Shown in pieces: positions 45,380 to 54,792 of a stretch of DNA of 64,000 bases. The stretch lies in the NCBI RefSeq assembly GCF_003055625.1, contig NZ_CP028811.1, positions 1,054,001-1,118,000 of the forward strand, read 5' to 3'. Every line of letters starts with the position of its first letter. Position 1 is the first letter of the stretch. The translations under genes were made by a program, and so were the position numbers. Below the pieces are notes generated by a model that ran no database searches, was not told the origin of the DNA, and saw nothing but the letters and a program-made list of their open reading frames with translations. This DNA comes from Flavobacterium magnum (GTDB taxonomy: Bacteria; Bacteroidota; Bacteroidia; Flavobacteriales; Flavobacteriaceae).

Positions 45380-46507
45380 CTAGTTTTTAATGGGCTGGTC
45401 CAGTTTCACTTCCTGTTCCGGCGGAATCCTTTTGGCTAAAAACAAAATCTGGCCCAAATGGCTCGACTGGTGTTCCATTACATGAAACCAGCAGTAATGG
45501 TTGGTCATGCTTGTGCCATTCGGCGTTTGCTCAAACCAGGCGTCGTCGCGCTTTTTTAATTCTGCGATGGTTTTGGCACGTACTTCGTTATAGATGTCAA
45601 GATAATACTGCACATCATGGCCTTTAAATTCATCGCGGCCGCCTTGGTCGAGATCGAGGGCCACTTCCCATTTTTTCTTTTCCTCATCGTTAAACGTACG
45701 GTTCTCAAACGTCAGCACCTGATAGTAGGCTTCCGCGGCGGCGAGGTGCATTATCAGCGAGCCGATCCGGTTTGCCTTGTCGTCGTGAAGGTAATCCAGC
45801 TCGTATTGGCTCATATTCTTCACTTTGTTTTCCACGCGGTTTTTCAGGTCTTCGAGCATTGAGATCATCGAACCGATTTGCGGCGAAGCGCCTTCGACAT
45901 TTCCGATTTTACCCCATTCCTTATACACGATGCCCTTGCCTTCGAGTACCAACGACGACTTGCCCGCGGTCTTGTCATCTGCGGAGGCGACATCGTATTC
46001 CTTTATCTTCAGCGCCTTGTCTTTTGAAATGCCCATGGTCCACTCGGGGATGGTATTGTTTTTGACCCTTTGCTCGAAACTGCCGTTGCGGATTGAAACC
46101 GGATCGAAACCTCCTTTGTCATTTTCGATTGACAGTTTGAAATCATCGAAATAGAATGAGCCGTTGTATTCACAGAGTCCGCCGAAATTCAACACACTCG
46201 AATTGGCATCGATTGTCCCTTCCACGGTATAGGATTTCCAATCGCCCGCAGTAATCGGGCGGTCACCCATATTGTCGAAGAATCCCTGCTCATCGTTTTT
46301 GTTATCAACCCTTGCCCACAAGCCTGCGGAGGCGTGCGTATCCTGTGAAACCACTTTTACAGAGGCCTCAAGCCGGAATTTTTTCTTCGTCCTGGATTCG
46401 ATGGAAATGCTTTGTGTAAAGGCCGCCCAGTCTGATGAAACAACTTTTGGCTGTTGGGCGTGCAGCGGCACTGTGGCCAGCAGCAGGAGTGGAAGAATTT
46501 TTTTCAT
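45380..46507 (-). CDS. Exported two-domain protein: carbohydrate-binding-like sandwich plus DinB-like four-helix domain
   Basis: 375 residues with a signal peptide (MKKILPLLLLATVPLHAQ). The N-terminal region (about 20-175) is a beta-sandwich like CBM/laminin-G modules (FRLEASVKVVSQDTHASAGLWARVDN, GSFYFDDFKLSIEND, SIRNGSFEQ). The C-terminal region (about 200-370) is DinB-like, with metal-binding His in LIMHLAAAEAYYQVL and HVMEHQSSHLGQILFLAKR. DinB-fold proteins include bacillithiol-type transferases and unknown metal enzymes, mostly cytosolic. An exported version with a binding module is less common. Substrate unknown. Confidence 0.8.
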   Translation of the reverse strand: MKKILPLLLLATVPLHAQQPKVVSSDWAAFTQSISIESRTKKKFRLEASVKVVSQDTHASAGLWARVDNKNDEQGFFDNMGDRPITAGDWKSYTVEGTIDANSSVLNFGGLCEYNGSFYFDDFKLSIENDKGGFDPVSIRNGSFEQRVKNNTIPEWTMGISKDKALKIKEYDVASADDKTAGKSSLVLEGKGIVYKEWGKIGNVEGASPQIGSMISMLEDLKNRVENKVKNMSQYELDYLHDDKANRIGSLIMHLAAAEAYYQVLTFENRTFNDEEKKKWEVALDLDQGGRDEFKGHDVQYYLDIYNEVRAKTIAELKKRDDAWFEQTPNGTSMTNHYCWFHVMEHQSSHLGQILFLAKRIPPEQEVKLDQPIKN

Positions 46508-46547
46508 AATGGTGTCGGTTTAGGCGAGGCGTTGCAGTTGCCTCACA

Positions 46548-46555
46548 CAAATATA
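46548..46555 (-). promoter_or_regulatory. -7 box for DinB-like gene
   Basis: Reads TATATTTG on the minus strand, 40 nt before the ATG at 46507; matches TAnnTTTG. Confidence 0.55.
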
Positions 46556-46715
46556 AGTTTATCTTTTATTCGTGCCACACTGGTGACAGAAGTTTTGTAA
46601 ATAGGAATATCAAAGTAGATTGATTCTATATTTAACGATAATTTAACGCACGGCGTTGTTTGTTTCGAAATTGTTTCTATTTTTATTAAATTATTTAAAA
46701 AGTAATTTACCGAAA

Positions 46716-48173
46716 ATGAAGTATCCCGCAATTCAGAATTATATTGACGGGAGGTTCGTAAGTGCCTCCACGTCAAAAACCATGGACGTTATTTCCCCAT
46801 TGGACGGAAACTATCTTTCTATCGTCCCGATGTCTTCCGCTACCGATTTGGACCGTGCCGTAAAAGCCGCACAGTCTGCGTTTCCTGCCTGGAGCAAAAC
46901 CCCGATCAAAGAACGTGTCCAGGTATTTTTCCGATACAAATATTTACTCGAAAAAAACCTTGAGGAACTGGCCCGGCTTTGCAGTGAAGAAAACGGAAAG
47001 ACCTATGGCGAATCCGTTGCCGAAATTGAGAAATGTATCGAGCTCACGGAATTTGCCACGTCCTTACCGCAATTGATAACGGGTGAACTGCTGGAAGTCA
47101 GTAAAGGTGTTGAATGCCGTACAGAGCACGTGCCGCTGGGTGTTGTGGCTTCGATCGTGCCATTTAATTTCCCATCGATGGTGCCCAATTGGACCATCCC
47201 AAACGCCATCGCTTTAGGAAACTGCATGATCATCAAACCTTCTGAAAAAGTGCCGCTGAGCTGTGGACGATTGGCCGAATTATTAAAAGAAGCCGGATTA
47301 CCCGACGGCGTTTTCAACATCGTTCATGGTGATGTCGATATCGTTAATGCGATTTGCGACCATCCCGATATCGAAGCGGTTTCTTTTGTCGGTTCCACCA
47401 AAGTAGCGAAAATCGTGTATCAAAGAGCGACTTCAAATTATAAAAGGTGCCTCGCATTAGGTGGCGCCAAAAACCACCTGATGGTATTGCCCGACGCGAT
47501 TCCGGAAATGACGGCACAGAATGTGGCCGCTTCCATGTCCGGTTGTGCGGGGCAGCGTTGTATGGCGGCGTCTGCAATGATTGGCGTGGGTAACGTTGAT
47601 GCGATTATTGAGAAAATCTGCGATGAGGCCAGGAAGATTATTCCCGGAGAAAATCTCGGTGCCGTCATCAACAAGGAATCCCAGCAAAGAATTGAAAGAT
47701 ATATTTCCGAAGCCGAAAGTAATGGAGCGAAGATATTGGTCGATGGACGCAATGCCAAAGTCGACGGCAAAGAAAACGGAACCTACGTCGGGCCCACCGT
47801 CATCGATTACGTAACACCGGAAATGAGCGTGGCGCGTGAAGAAATCTTCGGCCCCGTAATTTCTATCATGCGGGCCAAAACCGTAGACGAAGCCCTGACG
47901 ATTGAAAATGCCAATCCATACGGAAATGCCGCGAGCGTCTTTACCCAAAATGGCGGTATGGCACGCTATATTATTGACAAAGCAAGCGCGGGAATGATTG
48001 GTGTGAATGTGGGCGTTCCGGTACCGCGGGAGCCGTTCAGTTTCGGCGGCTGGAACGAAAGCAAATTCGGCGTCGGTGACATCACCGGGAAAAGCTCGAT
48101 TGAATTCTGGACCAAGCTCAAGAAGTCAACGATCAAATGGAATCCCGAAGCGGGCGTCAATTGGATGAGTTAA
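46716..48173 (+). CDS. mmsA: CoA-acylating (methyl)malonate-semialdehyde dehydrogenase
   Basis: 485 residues from MKYPAIQNYIDGRFV; the frame upstream to 46656 is AT-rich leader. Aldehyde dehydrogenase fold: PFNFPSMVPNWTIPNAIALGNCMIIKPSEKVPL (NAD site), FVGSTKVAK, LGGAKNHLMVLPDA and the catalytic Cys in GCAGQRCMAAS. GGAKN in place of GGKS/LGGKN, together with CAGQRCMA, is the MmsA signature; this family releases CO2 and forms acyl-CoA. Here it would convert malonate semialdehyde (from uracil) to acetyl-CoA and methylmalonate semialdehyde (from thymine) to propionyl-CoA, the final step of the locus that follows. Confidence 0.92.
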   Translation: MKYPAIQNYIDGRFVSASTSKTMDVISPLDGNYLSIVPMSSATDLDRAVKAAQSAFPAWSKTPIKERVQVFFRYKYLLEKNLEELARLCSEENGKTYGESVAEIEKCIELTEFATSLPQLITGELLEVSKGVECRTEHVPLGVVASIVPFNFPSMVPNWTIPNAIALGNCMIIKPSEKVPLSCGRLAELLKEAGLPDGVFNIVHGDVDIVNAICDHPDIEAVSFVGSTKVAKIVYQRATSNYKRCLALGGAKNHLMVLPDAIPEMTAQNVAASMSGCAGQRCMAASAMIGVGNVDAIIEKICDEARKIIPGENLGAVINKESQQRIERYISEAESNGAKILVDGRNAKVDGKENGTYVGPTVIDYVTPEMSVAREEIFGPVISIMRAKTVDEALTIENANPYGNAASVFTQNGGMARYIIDKASAGMIGVNVGVPVPREPFSFGGWNESKFGVGDITGKSSIEFWTKLKKSTIKWNPEAGVNWMS

Positions 48174-48234
48174 TGCCGGAAAAGTAAGAACCTAAAGTCT
48201 GCAGCAGCGTGTCGAACAATCTAAGAATAATGAA

Positions 48235-49587
48235 ATGATGACCAAAGAAGATATTTTAAGCAAAGAACAAATCATAGCTGACAGTAAAGAATTCAGCCTG
48301 TTTTCGTGGTCGGCACAGGCCAGTGTAAATCCGATTGCTATTGAAAGGGCAGAAGGGGTTTATCTATACGAATATGGTGGCAAACGCATCATCGACTTTT
48401 CGTCGGGGTTGATGTCTGTAAACATAGGGCACGGCGACCAGCGCGTCACCGATGCCGTTGTTGAACAAATGCAGAAAGTGAGTTTTGTGACACCAAGCTG
48501 TACGACTGAAATCCGAGCGAGATTGTCCCGTAAACTCGCTGAAATCTGTCCCGGCGACCTTAACAAGGCCTTTTACACATTGTGTGGGACCTCTTCAATT
48601 GACAACGCCATTAAGCTGGCGAGACTGTATACGGGAAGACATAAGATTATCGGAAGATACCGCGCGTTCCATGGCGGCTCGATTGGCGGGATGACCGTGG
48701 GCGGCGATCCGCGTAAACTCGCAAACGATTCCCAGCAAATGCCAAACGCCGTGCATCTCGACGACCCGTATTATTTCTTCGGAATGAAAAATCTGGATGA
48801 GGCGACAAAACTAAGCCTGAGTTTGGAATATGTAGAAAGGGTCATCCATTTAGAAGGCAAAACCAATATCGCTGCGTTTATTTTTGAAGGCGAAAGCGGC
48901 TCGTCAGGCTGCCTGAAATATCCGAAAGGCTATCTGAAAGGGGTGAAGGCCTTATGCGAAAAATACGGAATCCTGTTCGTTGCCGACGAAGTCATGAGCG
49001 GATTCGGGCGTACCGGAAAATGGTTCGGTTTTGAAAACCACGGCATCGTTCCCGATATGGTTTGCATGGCGAAGGGTTTGACGGCCTCCTATCTTCCGTT
49101 GGGCTGCCTGATGGTGTCCGACAAAATCGCGGAAAAATTCGAAAATACGCCGATGATGATCGGGCTGACGTATAACGGCCATCCGGTAGCCCTTGCAGCA
49201 GCTTTGGCCGTAATCAACATTTACGAAAGCGACAGGCTGATTGAGAATACACGCGAAATGGGGGCGTATCTTGAATCGCGTATTGAAGAGATGAGAAGTC
49301 AGCATCCGAGTATGGGCACTTTCCGAAATACCGGACTGTTAGGCTGTCTTGACATCCTGAAAAACAAAACTACAGGCGAATTGATTGCGCCGTACAACGC
49401 TGCCGCAGATGATTTGAAGGTCACGAACCAAATTGCCGCCAAAGTACGTGAACTCGGTTTGTACACCTTTGTACGCTGGGGTTACATTTTTATCGCGCCG
49501 CCCTTATGTGTGACAAAAGACCAGATTGATGAAGGGCTTGCCATCATCGGTGAAGCACTCAGGATTTCCGATGCCGCACTTGTTTAA
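48235..49587 (+). CDS. Class III aminotransferase, probable beta-alanine transaminase
   Basis: 450 residues; start at 48235 or the adjacent ATG 48238. PLP fold type I, class III: HGDQRVTDAVVEQMQ, TLCGTSSIDNAIKLAR, YRAFHGGSIGGMTVGGDPRK, VADEVMSGFGRTGKWFGFENHGIVPDMVCMAKGLTASYLPLG with the PLP Lys in MAKGL. Context within the reductive pyrimidine pathway suggests it moves the amino group of beta-alanine or 3-aminoisobutyrate to a keto acid, producing the (methyl)malonate semialdehyde used by MmsA. The next gene begins directly after its stop codon (0-nt gap). Confidence 0.9.
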   Translation: MMTKEDILSKEQIIADSKEFSLFSWSAQASVNPIAIERAEGVYLYEYGGKRIIDFSSGLMSVNIGHGDQRVTDAVVEQMQKVSFVTPSCTTEIRARLSRKLAEICPGDLNKAFYTLCGTSSIDNAIKLARLYTGRHKIIGRYRAFHGGSIGGMTVGGDPRKLANDSQQMPNAVHLDDPYYFFGMKNLDEATKLSLSLEYVERVIHLEGKTNIAAFIFEGESGSSGCLKYPKGYLKGVKALCEKYGILFVADEVMSGFGRTGKWFGFENHGIVPDMVCMAKGLTASYLPLGCLMVSDKIAEKFENTPMMIGLTYNGHPVALAAALAVINIYESDRLIENTREMGAYLESRIEEMRSQHPSMGTFRNTGLLGCLDILKNKTTGELIAPYNAAADDLKVTNQIAAKVRELGLYTFVRWGYIFIAPPLCVTKDQIDEGLAIIGEALRISDAALV

Positions 49588-51054
49588 ATGGCCCAAAATA
49601 TGAACAAAACAGCAATCACCAGTTCCTCCTTATACAGCGAAGACCTTGCCCCGGTATCGGCGGACAAACGCAGTTGGAATACCTGGAACTATGCGGCCTT
49701 ATGGATCAGCATGAGCCTTTGCATCCCAACTTATATGCTGTCAAGTTCATTGATTGAAGGTGGTATGAATTGGTGGCAGGCGATCCTGACGATATTTCTG
49801 GGCAATACGATTGTGCTGATCCCGATGATTTTAAACGGTCATGCGGGCGCCAAATACGGCATTCCTTTTCCGGTTTTTGCCCGTGCGAGCTTCGGGACCA
49901 AAGGCGCTAATATTCCGGCATTATTGCGTGCGATTGTGGCCTGCGGCTGGTTCGGGATCCAAACCTGGATTGGCGGATTTGCGCTGTTCCAGATGTTTCG
50001 TCTGTGGATCCCGGCATTGGATACATTGCCACCCATTTTCCCGGAATCCTGGGGATTACAGACGGGTCCCGCAATTTGTTTTTTCCTTTTCTGGCTGCTG
50101 AATATGTATGTCGTATATCTGGGCGTAGAAAGCATCAGGAGATTGCTGGTTTTCAAGGCGATCTTTTTGCCGGTTGCCGCATTGGCTTTATTGCTTTGGG
50201 CAATTTCAGCAGCAAAAGGTCTTGGACCAATTTTAGACACGCCATCAAAATTTACAACCACAACCGATTTCTTTCATTTTTTCTTCCCGGCATTAACCGG
50301 TATGGTCGGTTTTTGGGCGACACTGTCGCTGAATATCCCCGATTTTACGCGTTACGCCAAATCCCAGAACGCACAAATCAAAGGACAGATCATTGGTCTG
50401 CCGCCCTCAATGACATTGTTTGCTTTTGTAGGCGTGGTGGTCACTTCGGCAACAACAATCGTTTTTGGGACAACCATCTGGGATCCGGTGGTTTTGGCAG
50501 GAAAATTTGATAGTAAATTGTTGGTTTCTATTGCCATGATTGCCGTTGCTATTTCGACATTGGCAACCAATATCGCCGCAAATATTGTCAGTCCGGCCAA
50601 TGATTTTGCGAACCTTTCACCATCTAAAATCGATTTCAGGAAAGGAGGATACATCACCGGAATCATCGGCATCCTCATTTTCCCATGGAAGCTGATTGCC
50701 GATCCGTCGGGTTATATTTTCACATGGCTTGTCGGCTATTCAAGTCTGCTCGGACCCGTCGGCGGCATCATGATTGTCGATTATTATTTCATTCGCAAGC
50801 AACGACTTGAACTCGAAGATTTATACAATAGTTATGGGATGTACCGCTTTTCGGACGGCTTTAACATGAATGCGATTGCCGCTTTAATAATCGGAATCTT
50901 GCCGAATGTCCCTGGATTTCTGACCACCATAAAAGCAGTAGGCAGTGATGTTTTCCCATTATGGGTGTCAGATTTGTACCACTATGCGTGGTTTGTCGGA
51001 TTCGGTATTAGCGGGTTGGTTTATTGGATTTTAATGAGAAAACAGCAAGATTAA
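49588..51054 (+). CDS. NCS1 family nucleobase:cation symporter
   Basis: 488 residues with about 12 membrane helices. Family signatures: SWNTWNYAALWISMSLCIPTYMLSSSLIEGGMNWWQAILTIFLGN at the N-terminus, GAKYGIPFPVFARASFGTKGANIPALLRAIVACGWFGIQTWIGG (substrate-site helices), and GFWATLSLNIPDFTRYAKSQNAQIKGQIIGLP. These match allantoin/uracil/hydantoin permeases of the Mhp1/PucI group. Position in the operon suggests uptake of uracil, thymine or a dihydropyrimidine. It overlaps nothing, but its start follows the aminotransferase stop with no gap and its stop is 2 nt before the dihydropyrimidinase ATG. Confidence 0.93.
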   Translation: MAQNMNKTAITSSSLYSEDLAPVSADKRSWNTWNYAALWISMSLCIPTYMLSSSLIEGGMNWWQAILTIFLGNTIVLIPMILNGHAGAKYGIPFPVFARASFGTKGANIPALLRAIVACGWFGIQTWIGGFALFQMFRLWIPALDTLPPIFPESWGLQTGPAICFFLFWLLNMYVVYLGVESIRRLLVFKAIFLPVAALALLLWAISAAKGLGPILDTPSKFTTTTDFFHFFFPALTGMVGFWATLSLNIPDFTRYAKSQNAQIKGQIIGLPPSMTLFAFVGVVVTSATTIVFGTTIWDPVVLAGKFDSKLLVSIAMIAVAISTLATNIAANIVSPANDFANLSPSKIDFRKGGYITGIIGILIFPWKLIADPSGYIFTWLVGYSSLLGPVGGIMIVDYYFIRKQRLELEDLYNSYGMYRFSDGFNMNAIAALIIGILPNVPGFLTTIKAVGSDVFPLWVSDLYHYAWFVGFGISGLVYWILMRKQQD

Positions 51055-51056
51055 AT

Positions 51057-52439
51057 ATGAGCATCTTAATCAAGAACGGAAGAATTATAACGGCGGCTGA
51101 TGATTACACCGCCGATATATTTATCGAAGGCGAGACCATCAGGACCATTGGCAAAAACCTGACTGTTACTGCTGATGAAACCATCGATGCCTCCGGGAAA
51201 CTCGTCATGCCGGGCGGAATTGATCCGCACGTGCACCTCGATATGCCCTTCATGGGAACCTACAGCAGCGACAACTACGAAACAGGCACACGCGCAGCAC
51301 TTTTTGGTGGAACCACCACCGTCATCGATTTCATATTACAGACACAGGGCAAAAGCCTGCAATCGGCGCTTAACGAATGGAAAGGCCGCAGTGATAACAA
51401 TGCCGTCGGTGACTACAGTTTCCACATGGCAGTGACCGATTTCAACGAAGAAACCAAAAAGGAAATCCGGCATTTCATAGAAAATGAAGGCATCACGTCT
51501 TTCAAAACATTCATGGCTTACAAAGGTGCACTGATGATTGATGACCGGCAGATGGTTGGTTTGATGCAGGAGGTGAAAAAGCACGGCGGCCTGATTAACG
51601 TACATGCAACCAATGGTGATATGATTGATTTTTTAATCGCCAAACACAAATCGGAAGGCAAATTATCACCGCTTTACCATTATTTATCCCAACCCGAAGT
51701 CACTGAAGCCGAAGCCAGCAGCCGTTTCGCAGATATGGCCGATTACACGGGCTGTCCGGGATATATTGTGCATTTAACATGTGAAGGTGCGTTGAATGCC
51801 GTGCGTTTTGCCACACGCAGGAACCAACATGTTTTTGTCGAAACCTGCATTCAATACCTCATTCTCGACGCATCCCTATATGAAAACGATTTTGAAGGGG
51901 CCAAGTGGGTGATGTCGCCACCGCTTCGCGAAAAGAAAGATCAGGAGACGCTTTGGGCCGGATTGAATCAGGGTTTGGTCAATGTGGTTGCAACCGACCA
52001 TTGTCCGTTTATGTGGGAGCAGAAACTGATGGGAAAAGACGATTTCTCAAAAATCCCGAATGGGCATCCCGCCATCGAAAACCGCATGGAACTGCTCTTC
52101 AGTGAAGGTGTTTCCAAAGGGAAGATCACCCTGAATAAATATGTTGAAGTCGCCAGCACGAACGCAGCAAAAATTTTCGGCATGTTCCCGAAAAAAGGCA
52201 CAATCGCAATCGGAAGTGACGCCGATATCGTTATCCTCGATCCCAATGAAACACACACTTTGTCTGCGAAAACCCACCACATGAATGTGGATTATAGCGC
52301 TTACGAAGGCCGGGAGTTGACCGGAAAAGTCAAAACAGTCTTGTTACGCGGAAAAGTGGTCATCGACAACAACGAATGCAAAGTAGAAAAAGGCTACGGG
52401 CAGTTTGTAAAAAGGAATAAAGTCACAGGAAAAATATAG
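51057..52439 (+). CDS. hydA: Dihydropyrimidinase
   Basis: 460 residues from MSILIKNGRIITAADDYTADIFI; the upstream part of the frame overlaps the transporter gene. Cyclic amidohydrolase with the metal motif GGIDPHVHLD, the carboxylated Lys region TSFKTFMAYKGALM, INVHATNGDMIDFL, VHLTCEGAL and the Asp/His site ATDHCPF. C-terminal SDADIVILDPNETHTLSAKTHHMNVDYSAYEGRELTGKV is typical of D-hydantoinases/dihydropyrimidinases. It opens 5,6-dihydrouracil or dihydrothymine to the N-carbamoyl-beta-amino acid. Confidence 0.93.
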   Translation: MSILIKNGRIITAADDYTADIFIEGETIRTIGKNLTVTADETIDASGKLVMPGGIDPHVHLDMPFMGTYSSDNYETGTRAALFGGTTTVIDFILQTQGKSLQSALNEWKGRSDNNAVGDYSFHMAVTDFNEETKKEIRHFIENEGITSFKTFMAYKGALMIDDRQMVGLMQEVKKHGGLINVHATNGDMIDFLIAKHKSEGKLSPLYHYLSQPEVTEAEASSRFADMADYTGCPGYIVHLTCEGALNAVRFATRRNQHVFVETCIQYLILDASLYENDFEGAKWVMSPPLREKKDQETLWAGLNQGLVNVVATDHCPFMWEQKLMGKDDFSKIPNGHPAIENRMELLFSEGVSKGKITLNKYVEVASTNAAKIFGMFPKKGTIAIGSDADIVILDPNETHTLSAKTHHMNVDYSAYEGRELTGKVKTVLLRGKVVIDNNECKVEKGYGQFVKRNKVTGKI

Positions 52440-52464
52440 CAATTTCTCATTCGTAATTTAAATC

Positions 52465-53331
52465 ATGGCCAGAATAGTAAAATCAGGTTTAATCCAACTC
52501 AGCCTCGCCAAAACCGAGGGCGAAGGCACCATCCCCGAAATCATGGAGGCCATGCTGCAAAAGCACATTCCATATATTGATGAAGCCGGAAGGCAAGGCG
52601 TCCAGATCCTGTGTTTCCAGGAAATCTTCAACACCCCGTATTTTTGTCCGGGTCAGGATGCGAAGTGGTACGCTTCCGCAGAAACGGTTCCCGGACCAAC
52701 GACAGCGCTGATGCAGGGATATGCCAAAAAATACAACATGGTTATCGTCGTCCCGATTTACGAAAAAGAACAATCCGGAGTGTATTACAACACTGCTGCG
52801 GTCATCGACGCCGATGGGACCTATTTGGGAAAATACCGTAAAAACCATATTCCGCAGACCGGTGGTTTCTGGGAAAAGTATTTCTTCAAACCCGGAAATT
52901 TAGGCTATCCGGTGTTCCAGACAAAGTATGCGAAAGTCGGCGTGTACATCTGCTACGACCGTCATTTTCCGGATGGCGCGCGTTGTTTGGGACTGAATGG
53001 CGCCGAAATCGTCTTCAATCCATCGGCGACCACCGTCGGGCAATCGCAATATTTATGGAAACTCGAACAACCGGCGCATGCCGTGGCGAATGGCTATTTC
53101 ATGGGATGCATCAACCGCGTCGGAACGGAAAAACCATGGAATCTCGGTAAATTTTACGGCACGTCCTATTTCGTGAATCCGCGGGGGGAAATCCTCGCCT
53201 GTGCTTCTGAAGACAAGGATGAATTGCTCATCGCTGAATTCGACCTTGATTTAATCGATGAGGTTCGTGGAAAGTGGCAGTTTTATCGTGACAGAAGACC
53301 GGAAACGTATAAAGAAATTACCGAATTATAG
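52465..53331 (+). CDS. Beta-ureidopropionase, nitrilase superfamily
   Basis: 288 residues. The catalytic triad of carbon-nitrogen hydrolases is present: Glu in ILCFQEIFNTPYF, Lys in YRKNHIPQ and Cys in GVYICYDRHFPDGARCLGLNGAEIV. The CFQE..NTPYF and GGFWEKYFFKPGN segments are those of beta-ureidopropionase/N-carbamoylputrescine-type amidases. Position directly after dihydropyrimidinase favours hydrolysis of N-carbamoyl-beta-alanine to beta-alanine, CO2 and ammonia. Cytoplasmic. Confidence 0.92.
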   Translation: MARIVKSGLIQLSLAKTEGEGTIPEIMEAMLQKHIPYIDEAGRQGVQILCFQEIFNTPYFCPGQDAKWYASAETVPGPTTALMQGYAKKYNMVIVVPIYEKEQSGVYYNTAAVIDADGTYLGKYRKNHIPQTGGFWEKYFFKPGNLGYPVFQTKYAKVGVYICYDRHFPDGARCLGLNGAEIVFNPSATTVGQSQYLWKLEQPAHAVANGYFMGCINRVGTEKPWNLGKFYGTSYFVNPRGEILACASEDKDELLIAEFDLDLIDEVRGKWQFYRDRRPETYKEITEL

Positions 53332-53402
53332 ATTCAAAGCCACATAGAAACATAGGTTTTCAATGTCTTTGGTGGCAAAATCCAAACAACAAAACAAATG
53401 TT

Positions 53403-54788
53403 ATGAGTATACAAAATAACCGTCTGACAAACGCAGAATACGAAGCGAATTTCGCCGACATCCATCCGCCGTTCGAAACCCATGATGCGGCACTGACGGA
53501 AGCAAACCGCTGTCTATTCTGTTACGATCCGCCGTGTATGAAGGCGTGTCCGACATCAATCAACGTCCCCAAATTCATCAAGCAGATTGCGACCGAAAAT
53601 CCGAAAGGCTCGGCCCATACGATTTTCTCGGCCAATATTATGGGAGCGGGCTGTAGTAAAGTCTGCCCGGTTGAAAAATTATGCGAAGGGGCCTGTGTGT
53701 ATAATCTGATGCACGAAACACCCATCCACATTGCCAAACTACAACGTTATTCGACAGAAAAAGCCATGAAAAACCAATGGCAATTATTCGACAGGAAACC
53801 ATCCACCGGGAAACGTGTCGCTATTATCGGTGCGGGACCAGCCGGACTAAGCTGTGCGCATACGCTTTCAAGGGAAGGTGTCGAAGTCACGATTTATGAA
53901 AAGGAATCCAAAGGTGGCGGACTGATGACTTACGGAATTGCCGCTTACAAAGTCACGCCGGAATTCTGCGAAGATGAAGTCAATTACATCACTTCAATCG
54001 GCGGCATCTCCATCAAATACAACCACGAATTGGGACGGAATATTTCCCTGGAGGAATTACAGCGGAATTACGATGCGGTATACTTGGCATTTGGTGTCGG
54101 CATGGCCCGCCAATTGGACATTCCGGGAGAAAATTTATTCGGAGTTACTGATGCTATTAAATTTATTTACGATTTACGAAACAATGAGTATTCAAAAATA
54201 GCCGTCGGCGATAAAGTGGCGGTGATCGGAATGGGGATGACCGCCATTGATGCCGCGACACAGGCCAAAAGACTCGGCGCTTCCGAAGTGCATCTGGTAT
54301 ACAGAAGGACACAGGAAGAAATGCCCTGCACCGAAAAAGAACTCAACATCGCCAAACTCGACGGCTGTAATATCATCTGGCTTGCCGCCCCGAAAGAAAT
54401 CATCGGCGATGGTGAAAACGTATCACAATTGGTTTGCGACGTCATGAAACTCGGCGCACCTGATGCCAGTGGCCGCAGAAGCCCGATCGAGACCGGGGAA
54501 ACCTTTACCCTCGATGTCGATATGGTGATCAAGGCGGCGGGACAAATGCCGTTTTCAGAAGTGGTAAACAATGAAAATCTTCAAAACAGCAACGGAAAAG
54601 TGTCCGTACAAGGCAAATCCAAAACCAGCTTAAACAATGTTTTCGCGGGCGGCGATTGCGTCAACGGTGGGCGCGAAGTCGTCGATGCCGTTCAGGCCGG
54701 AAAAGACGGTGCTGCCGCCATACTCAAAGCCATCATCAGCCCGGACTACATCATCGAATCGGAATTAAAACCAACCTTCAACAATTAA
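53403..54788 (+). CDS. preT: NAD-dependent dihydropyrimidine dehydrogenase subunit PreT
   Basis: 461 residues. The N-terminal domain has a Cys-rich Fe-S region (CLFCYDPPCMKACPTSINVPKFI and GCSKVCPVEKLCEGACVYN, two [4Fe-4S] clusters). FAD domain GAGPAGLSCAHTLSREGVEVTIYE with KGGGLMTYGIAAYK, then an NADH domain VIGMGMTAIDAATQAKRLGASEVHLVYRR. A C-terminal VFAGGDCVNGGREVVDAVQAGKDGA binds FAD. This is the flavin reductase half of the PreTA enzyme that reduces uracil and thymine. preA follows 4 nt after the stop. Confidence 0.95.
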   Translation: MSIQNNRLTNAEYEANFADIHPPFETHDAALTEANRCLFCYDPPCMKACPTSINVPKFIKQIATENPKGSAHTIFSANIMGAGCSKVCPVEKLCEGACVYNLMHETPIHIAKLQRYSTEKAMKNQWQLFDRKPSTGKRVAIIGAGPAGLSCAHTLSREGVEVTIYEKESKGGGLMTYGIAAYKVTPEFCEDEVNYITSIGGISIKYNHELGRNISLEELQRNYDAVYLAFGVGMARQLDIPGENLFGVTDAIKFIYDLRNNEYSKIAVGDKVAVIGMGMTAIDAATQAKRLGASEVHLVYRRTQEEMPCTEKELNIAKLDGCNIIWLAAPKEIIGDGENVSQLVCDVMKLGAPDASGRRSPIETGETFTLDVDMVIKAAGQMPFSEVVNNENLQNSNGKVSVQGKSKTSLNNVFAGGDCVNGGREVVDAVQAGKDGAAAILKAIISPDYIIESELKPTFNN

Positions 54789-54792
54789 GATT

